Assembly (NCBI GenBank): GCA_028868825.1
Contig: JAGWTU010000032.1
Location: 1-59,498 of the forward strand
DNA length: 59,498 nt
Direction: 5' to 3'
Source of the DNA: Burkholderiales bacterium
GTDB taxonomy: Bacteria > Pseudomonadota > Gammaproteobacteria > Burkholderiales > Burkholderiaceae_C
Part shown: one piece after another, positions 56,191-59,498 of the stretch
How positions within the stretch are numbered: position 1 is the first letter of the stretch
Layout: every line of letters begins with the position of its first letter
Program-made: the position numbers and the translations under genes
The notes under the pieces: model-generated
What the model saw: only the letters and a program-made list of their open reading frames with translations
Database searches by the model: none
What the model was told of the DNA's origin: nothing

Positions 56191-57612
56191 ATGAGCAACC
56201 CCCCATTCGACGTCATCGTCATCGGCGCAGGTCCCGGCGGCTATATCGCGGCGATCCGCGCCGCCCAGCTCGGCTTCAACGTCGCCTGCATCGATGAATG
56301 GAAGAACGACAAGGGCGGCCCGGCGCCGGGCGGCACCTGCACCAACGTCGGCTGCATCCCGAGCAAGGCGCTGCTGCAGTCGAGCGAGCATTTCGAGCAT
56401 GCCGGCCATGCCTTCGCCGACCACGGCATCGGGTTGAAGGACCTGCGCATGGACGTCGCGAAGATGCTGGCGCGCAAGAACCAGATCGTCAAACAGAACA
56501 ACGACGGCATCCTCTACCTTTTCAAGAAGAACAAGGTCACGTTCTTCCACGGCCGCGGCAGCTTCGCCGGCGCGGTCGCCGGCGGCTACGAGGTCGCCGT
56601 CGGCGACGCGAAGCTCGTCGCGAAGCAGGTCGTCGTCGCCACCGGTTCGGTCGCGCGGGCGCTGCCGGGCACACCGTTCGACGAGGAGCGCGTGCTGAGC
56701 AACGACGGCGCGCTGCGCATCGGCGCCGTGCCGAAGAAGCTCGGCCTGATCGGCTCGGGCGTGATCGGGCTCGAGATGGGTTCTGTCTGGCGCCGGCTCG
56801 GCGCCGAAGTCACCGTGCTCGAGGCGCTGCCGACCTTCCTCGGCGCCGTCGACGAGCAGATCGCCAAGGAAGCGCACAAGGCGTTCACGAAGCAGGGCCT
56901 GAAGATCGAGCTCGGCGTCAAGGTCGGCGAGATCAAGAGCGGCAAGTCGGGTGTCGAGGTCGAATACACCGACGCCAAGGGCGCGGCGCACAAGCTCGCC
57001 GTCGACAAGCTCATCGTCTCGATCGGCCGCGCGCCGAACACGCAGGGGCTGAACGCCCAGGCGGTGGGCCTCGCGCTCGATGAGCGCGGCGCCATCGTCG
57101 TCGACGCCGAATGCCGCACCAACCTGCCCGGCGTCTGGGCCGTCGGCGACGTCGTGCGCGGGCCGATGCTCGCGCACAAGGCCGAGGAGGAGGGCGTCGC
57201 GGTGGCCGAGCGCATCGCCGGCCAGCATGGTCACGTCAATTTCGACACCATCCCCTGGGTCATCTACACGAGCCCCGAGATCGCCTGGGTCGGCCAGACC
57301 GAGCAGCAGTTGAAGGCGTCGGGCCGCGCCTACAAGGCCGGCGTGTTCCCGTTCATGGCCAACGGCCGTGCGCGCGCGCTCGGCGACACGACCGGGATGG
57401 TCAAGTTCCTCGCCGATGCCGCGACCGACGAGATCCTGGGCGTGCACATCGTCGGCCCGATGGCCAGCGAGCTGATCAGCGAGGCCGTGGTGGCGATGGA
57501 GTTCAAGGCCAGCGCCGAGGACATCGCGCGCATCTGCCATGCCCATCCGTCGCTGTCCGAGGCGACCAAGGAAGCCGCACTCGCGGTCGACAAGCGCACC
57601 TTGAACTTCTGA
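56191..57612 (+). CDS. lpdA: Dihydrolipoyl dehydrogenase (E3)
   Basis: FAD/NAD+ oxidoreductase that reoxidises the dihydrolipoyl groups of the complex. The 473-residue product has the FAD motif [19 protein letters not shown], the redox disulfide CTNVGC (Cys50 and Cys55), the NAD-binding [16 protein letters not shown], the FAD-binding [21 protein letters not shown] and the C-terminal His-Glu pair in HAHPSLSEA. It follows odhB by 10 bases. It may also serve other 2-oxoacid complexes. Confidence 0.97.
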   Translation: MSNPPFDVIVIGAGPGGYIAAIRAAQLGFNVACIDEWKNDKGGPAPGGTCTNVGCIPSKALLQSSEHFEHAGHAFADHGIGLKDLRMDVAKMLARKNQIVKQNNDGILYLFKKNKVTFFHGRGSFAGAVAGGYEVAVGDAKLVAKQVVVATGSVARALPGTPFDEERVLSNDGALRIGAVPKKLGLIGSGVIGLEMGSVWRRLGAEVTVLEALPTFLGAVDEQIAKEAHKAFTKQGLKIELGVKVGEIKSGKSGVEVEYTDAKGAAHKLAVDKLIVSIGRAPNTQGLNAQAVGLALDERGAIVVDAECRTNLPGVWAVGDVVRGPMLAHKAEEEGVAVAERIAGQHGHVNFDTIPWVIYTSPEIAWVGQTEQQLKASGRAYKAGVFPFMANGRARALGDTTGMVKFLADAATDEILGVHIVGPMASELISEAVVAMEFKASAEDIARICHAHPSLSEATKEAALAVDKRTLNF

Positions 57613-57616
57613 CGCC

Positions 57617-58714
57617 TTGGCGGTCCGCGACCTCTACGAGGCCACGCTCGCCGAGCGCGGCTACCACAGCGACGCCGCGCAACTGCGCGCCGTCGCCGCG
57701 CTCGAGCGCTGCGAGCGCGAGTGGGCCGACTACAAGGCGCGGCGCAGCAATGCGCTGACGAAGCTCGTCGTGCGGCCGCCGATCCCGCGCGGCGTCTACA
57801 TGCACGGCGGCGTCGGCCGCGGCAAGAGCTTCCTGATGGACTGCTTCTTCCGCGCCGTGCCGCTGACGCGCAAGACGCGGCTGCATTTCCACGAGTTCAT
57901 GCGCGAGGTGCACCGCGAACTGCAGGACCTCAAGGGCACGGCCGACCCGCTCGACGAGCTCGGCCGGCGCATCGCGCGCCGCTACCGGCTGATCTGCTTC
58001 GACGAGTTCCACGTCGCCGACGTCACCGACGCGATGATCCTGCATCGGCTGCTGGTGGCGCTGTTCGCGAACCGCGTCAGCATCGTCACGACCTCGAACT
58101 TCCACCCCGACGAGCTCTACCCCAACGGCCTGCACCGCGACCGCATCCTGCCGGCGATCGAGCTGCTGAAATCGCATCTCGAGGTCATCGACGTCGACGC
58201 CGGCGTCGACTACCGGCAGCGCACGCTGGCGCAGATCGACTTCTACCATTGCCCGCTGGGCGCCGACGCCGAGGCGGCGATGGCGCGCGCCTTCGAGCGC
58301 CTGTCCGAGGCGCACGACGAGGATCCGGTGATGCAGATCGAGCACCGCAGCCTGCGTGCGCTGCGGCGCGCCGGCGGCGTCGTCTGGTTCGATTTCGCGA
58401 CGCTGTGCGGCGGCCCGCGCTCGCAGAACGACTACCTCGAGATCGCCTCGCGCTTCCACACCGTGCTGCTCTCGGGCGTGCCGCAGATGTCGCCGCGGCT
58501 GGCCAGTGAGGCGCGGCGCTTCACCTGGCTGGTGGACGTGCTGTATGACCGCCGCGTCAAGCTGCTGCTCTCGGCCGCGGTGCCGGCCGAGCACCTGTAC
58601 ACCGAAGGGCCGCTGGCGCACGAGTTCCCTCGCACCGTCTCGCGCCTGCGCGAGATGCGCTCGGCCGAGTACTTGGCGCTGGCGCGGCGCGAGGTCGACA
58701 CCGCGCTCACATGA
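57617..58714 (+). CDS. zapE: AFG1/ZapE-like cell division ATPase
   Basis: A P-loop ATPase of the AFG1/ZapE family; E. coli ZapE associates with the Z-ring under stress. The 365-residue product has Walker A GGVGRGKSFLMD (Lys70), the FHEFMREVHREL segment, Walker B LICFDEFHVADVTDAMIL, a sensor region TTSNFHPDELYPNGLHRDRI, and FDFATLCGGPRSQNDYLEIA. The start is taken as TTG 57617, 4 bases after the lpdA stop; there is no ATG or GTG nearby. The odhA-odhB-lpdA-zapE order recurs in Burkholderiales. Its stop overlaps the next gene (ATGA). Confidence 0.9.
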   Translation: MAVRDLYEATLAERGYHSDAAQLRAVAALERCEREWADYKARRSNALTKLVVRPPIPRGVYMHGGVGRGKSFLMDCFFRAVPLTRKTRLHFHEFMREVHRELQDLKGTADPLDELGRRIARRYRLICFDEFHVADVTDAMILHRLLVALFANRVSIVTTSNFHPDELYPNGLHRDRILPAIELLKSHLEVIDVDAGVDYRQRTLAQIDFYHCPLGADAEAAMARAFERLSEAHDEDPVMQIEHRSLRALRRAGGVVWFDFATLCGGPRSQNDYLEIASRFHTVLLSGVPQMSPRLASEARRFTWLVDVLYDRRVKLLLSAAVPAEHLYTEGPLAHEFPRTVSRLREMRSAEYLALARREVDTALT

Positions 58715-59388
58715 AGACGACCGCATGGCGTGCCGCCGCCTGGCTGGCAGCGTTGGGCGCTGCCGCGATCGCCACTTGGCCCGCATGCGCCCGTGCCGGC
58801 GCGGCCGACGCGGCCGCCGAGCGGGCCACCATCGCCCGCCAGCGGCAGGCGCTGCTGGCGCGCTTCGCGGTGCAGGAGGCCGAGTGCCGGCAGCACTTCG
58901 TGGTCACGGCCTGCGTCGACGCGCTGCGCGAGCAGCGGGACCGCTCGATGCGCGCACTGCGCGAGCGCGAGATGCGGCTGGACGATGCCGAGCGTCACCG
59001 GCGCAGCGAGCAGGCGCGGCTGGATCTGGCGCAGCGGCAGGCGGCGGCGACCGCGCGGGCGGCCTCGTCGGCGCCGGCCTCAACGCTCGAACAGGCTGGC
59101 GAGGCTGAGCGGACCGAGCCGGATGAACCGAGCGCACCGGCCGAACCGGCCGGACGGGACGGACAGGCCGAGCAGGCTCGCCGAGCAGCCGCGCGTGAAG
59201 CAGACCGGCGCGTGCAGCAGCGGCAGGCGCAGGAGCGCAAGGCGCAGGCCGCGCAGGCGCGCGTGGCGCGCCGGCTGGCCGAGCGCACGCGCTCGGGCAA
59301 GGCGGATGCGCCACTGCCCGGGCCTTCGGCGCCTTGGCCCGCCCGGGCGCCCTCGAGCGTGGCGTCGGGCGGCAAGCCGCCGCCCTGA
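58711..59388 (+). CDS. Secreted Arg/Ala/Glu-rich probable coiled-coil protein
   Basis: A 225-residue protein of no family I can name. It begins with a signal peptide (WLAALGAAAIATWPACARAGA), followed by a helical charged region (ERATIARQRQALLARFAVQEAECR, split near residue 45-70, and CVDALREQRDRSMRALREREMRL) with two Cys residues that could form a disulfide. A Glu/Pro/Ala-rich linker and a second Arg/Gln-rich helix (ADRRVQQRQAQERKAQAAQ) lead to a Pro-rich tail. Its ATG overlaps the zapE stop (ATGA), so the two are probably co-translated. A periplasmic structural or envelope role is only a guess. Confidence 0.7.
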   Translation: MKTTAWRAAAWLAALGAAAIATWPACARAGAADAAAERATIARQRQALLARFAVQEAECRQHFVVTACVDALREQRDRSMRALREREMRLDDAERHRRSEQARLDLAQRQAAATARAASSAPASTLEQAGEAERTEPDEPSAPAEPAGRDGQAEQARRAAAREADRRVQQRQAQERKAQAAQARVARRLAERTRSGKADAPLPGPSAPWPARAPSSVASGGKPPP

Positions 59389-59439
59389 GGCACGGCCGGG
59401 ATCGGTCTGCGGTCGCCCGCTGTGGCCAGTGCCCGGCGG

Positions 59440-59498
59440 CTACCGCAGCGCGTCGATGCGCGCCAGCGCCAGCGAGAGGTTGTCGCCGCCGCCACGGG
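59440..59498 (-). CDS. 3' end of a probable PP2C-type protein phosphatase gene (partial)
   Basis: The minus strand enters the window at 59498 and reads RGGGDNLSLALARIDALR, then TAG at 59440-59442. The GGGDN-LS pattern resembles the final beta-strand region of PP2C-type Ser/Thr phosphatases (conserved Gly-Asp-Asn). Only 18 residues and a partial codon are visible, so the call is tentative. Confidence 0.45.
   Translation of the reverse strand, partial: RGGGDNLSLALARIDALR

Overview
The window is a contiguous stretch of core chromosome from a GC-rich (close to 70% by eye) betaproteobacterium, most likely Burkholderiales of the Rubrivivax/Leptothrix/Roseateles type. The gene orders point there: smc-zipA-ligA, tig-clpP-clpX-lon followed by tRNA-Gly/Cys/Leu, ilvI-ilvH-ilvC-pssA-leuA, odhA-odhB-lpdA-zapE, and etfB-etfA followed by an acyl-CoA dehydrogenase. 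Coding density is high, and no gene-free stretch exceeds about 300 bases. I see no prophage, insertion sequence, CRISPR array or other transferred island. The very long antisense reading frames are GC-driven shadows.

Layout. 1-7522: smc (5' end cut off), zipA, ligA, a NadR-like P-loop kinase and def, closely packed and partly overlapping. 7559-16037: an AraC regulator divergent from a leucine/isovalerate catabolic operon (acyl-CoA ligase, ivd, MCC beta, methylglutaconyl-CoA hydratase, MCC alpha). 16114-23149: a small secreted protein, a proton-pumping pyrophosphatase fused to an OmpA-like domain, the soluble pyrophosphatase, a COG3146-type acyltransferase, nadE and a P-II gene. 23159-26115 (minus): an ECF-type sigma factor, DUF3619, DUF3106, RDD and LOG genes chained by four successive 4-base stop/start overlaps. 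26355-32429: branched-chain amino-acid synthesis with pssA, including a leucine-rich leader peptide and hairpin before leuA. 32561-38566: pbpG, an IclR regulator, a TIGR03790-type secreted protein and squalene synthesis genes hpnC-hpnD-hpnE. 38642-45093: tRNA-Leu(UAG), trigger factor, ClpP, ClpX, Lon and three tRNAs. 45208-51784: a fatty-acid hydroxylase-like protein, a Sel1/prolyl-4-hydroxylase-like oxygenase, ETF, an acyl-CoA dehydrogenase, a nitronate monooxygenase-like protein and a Cys-cluster protein. 52045-59388: the 2-oxoglutarate dehydrogenase operon, zapE and a secreted Ala/Arg-rich protein. The last 59 bases hold the 3' end of a probable PP2C-type phosphatase gene.

How the genes connect. 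Leucine metabolism appears in both directions: synthesis (ilvI, ilvH, ilvC, leuA) and degradation (ivd, MCC, hydratase), with etfBA as the probable electron acceptor for Ivd and the other acyl-CoA dehydrogenase. Pyrophosphate is used by two divergent enzymes, one energy-conserving and one soluble. NAD metabolism shows up as nadE, the NAD-consuming ligase LigA and a NadR-like kinase directly behind ligA. Protein quality control forms one block.

The most rewarding non-routine signals are the HppA-OmpA fusion, the overlap-chained sigma-factor operon, the leuA attenuator, an in-frame four-codon mini-ORF with a near-perfect ribosome binding site before ilvI, a 24-base palindrome upstream of etfBA, and a structured leader plus internal terminator in the tRNA operon. 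I did not find clear evidence of a wholly new multi-gene system. The sigma/DUF3619/DUF3106/RDD/LOG operon is the nearest candidate.
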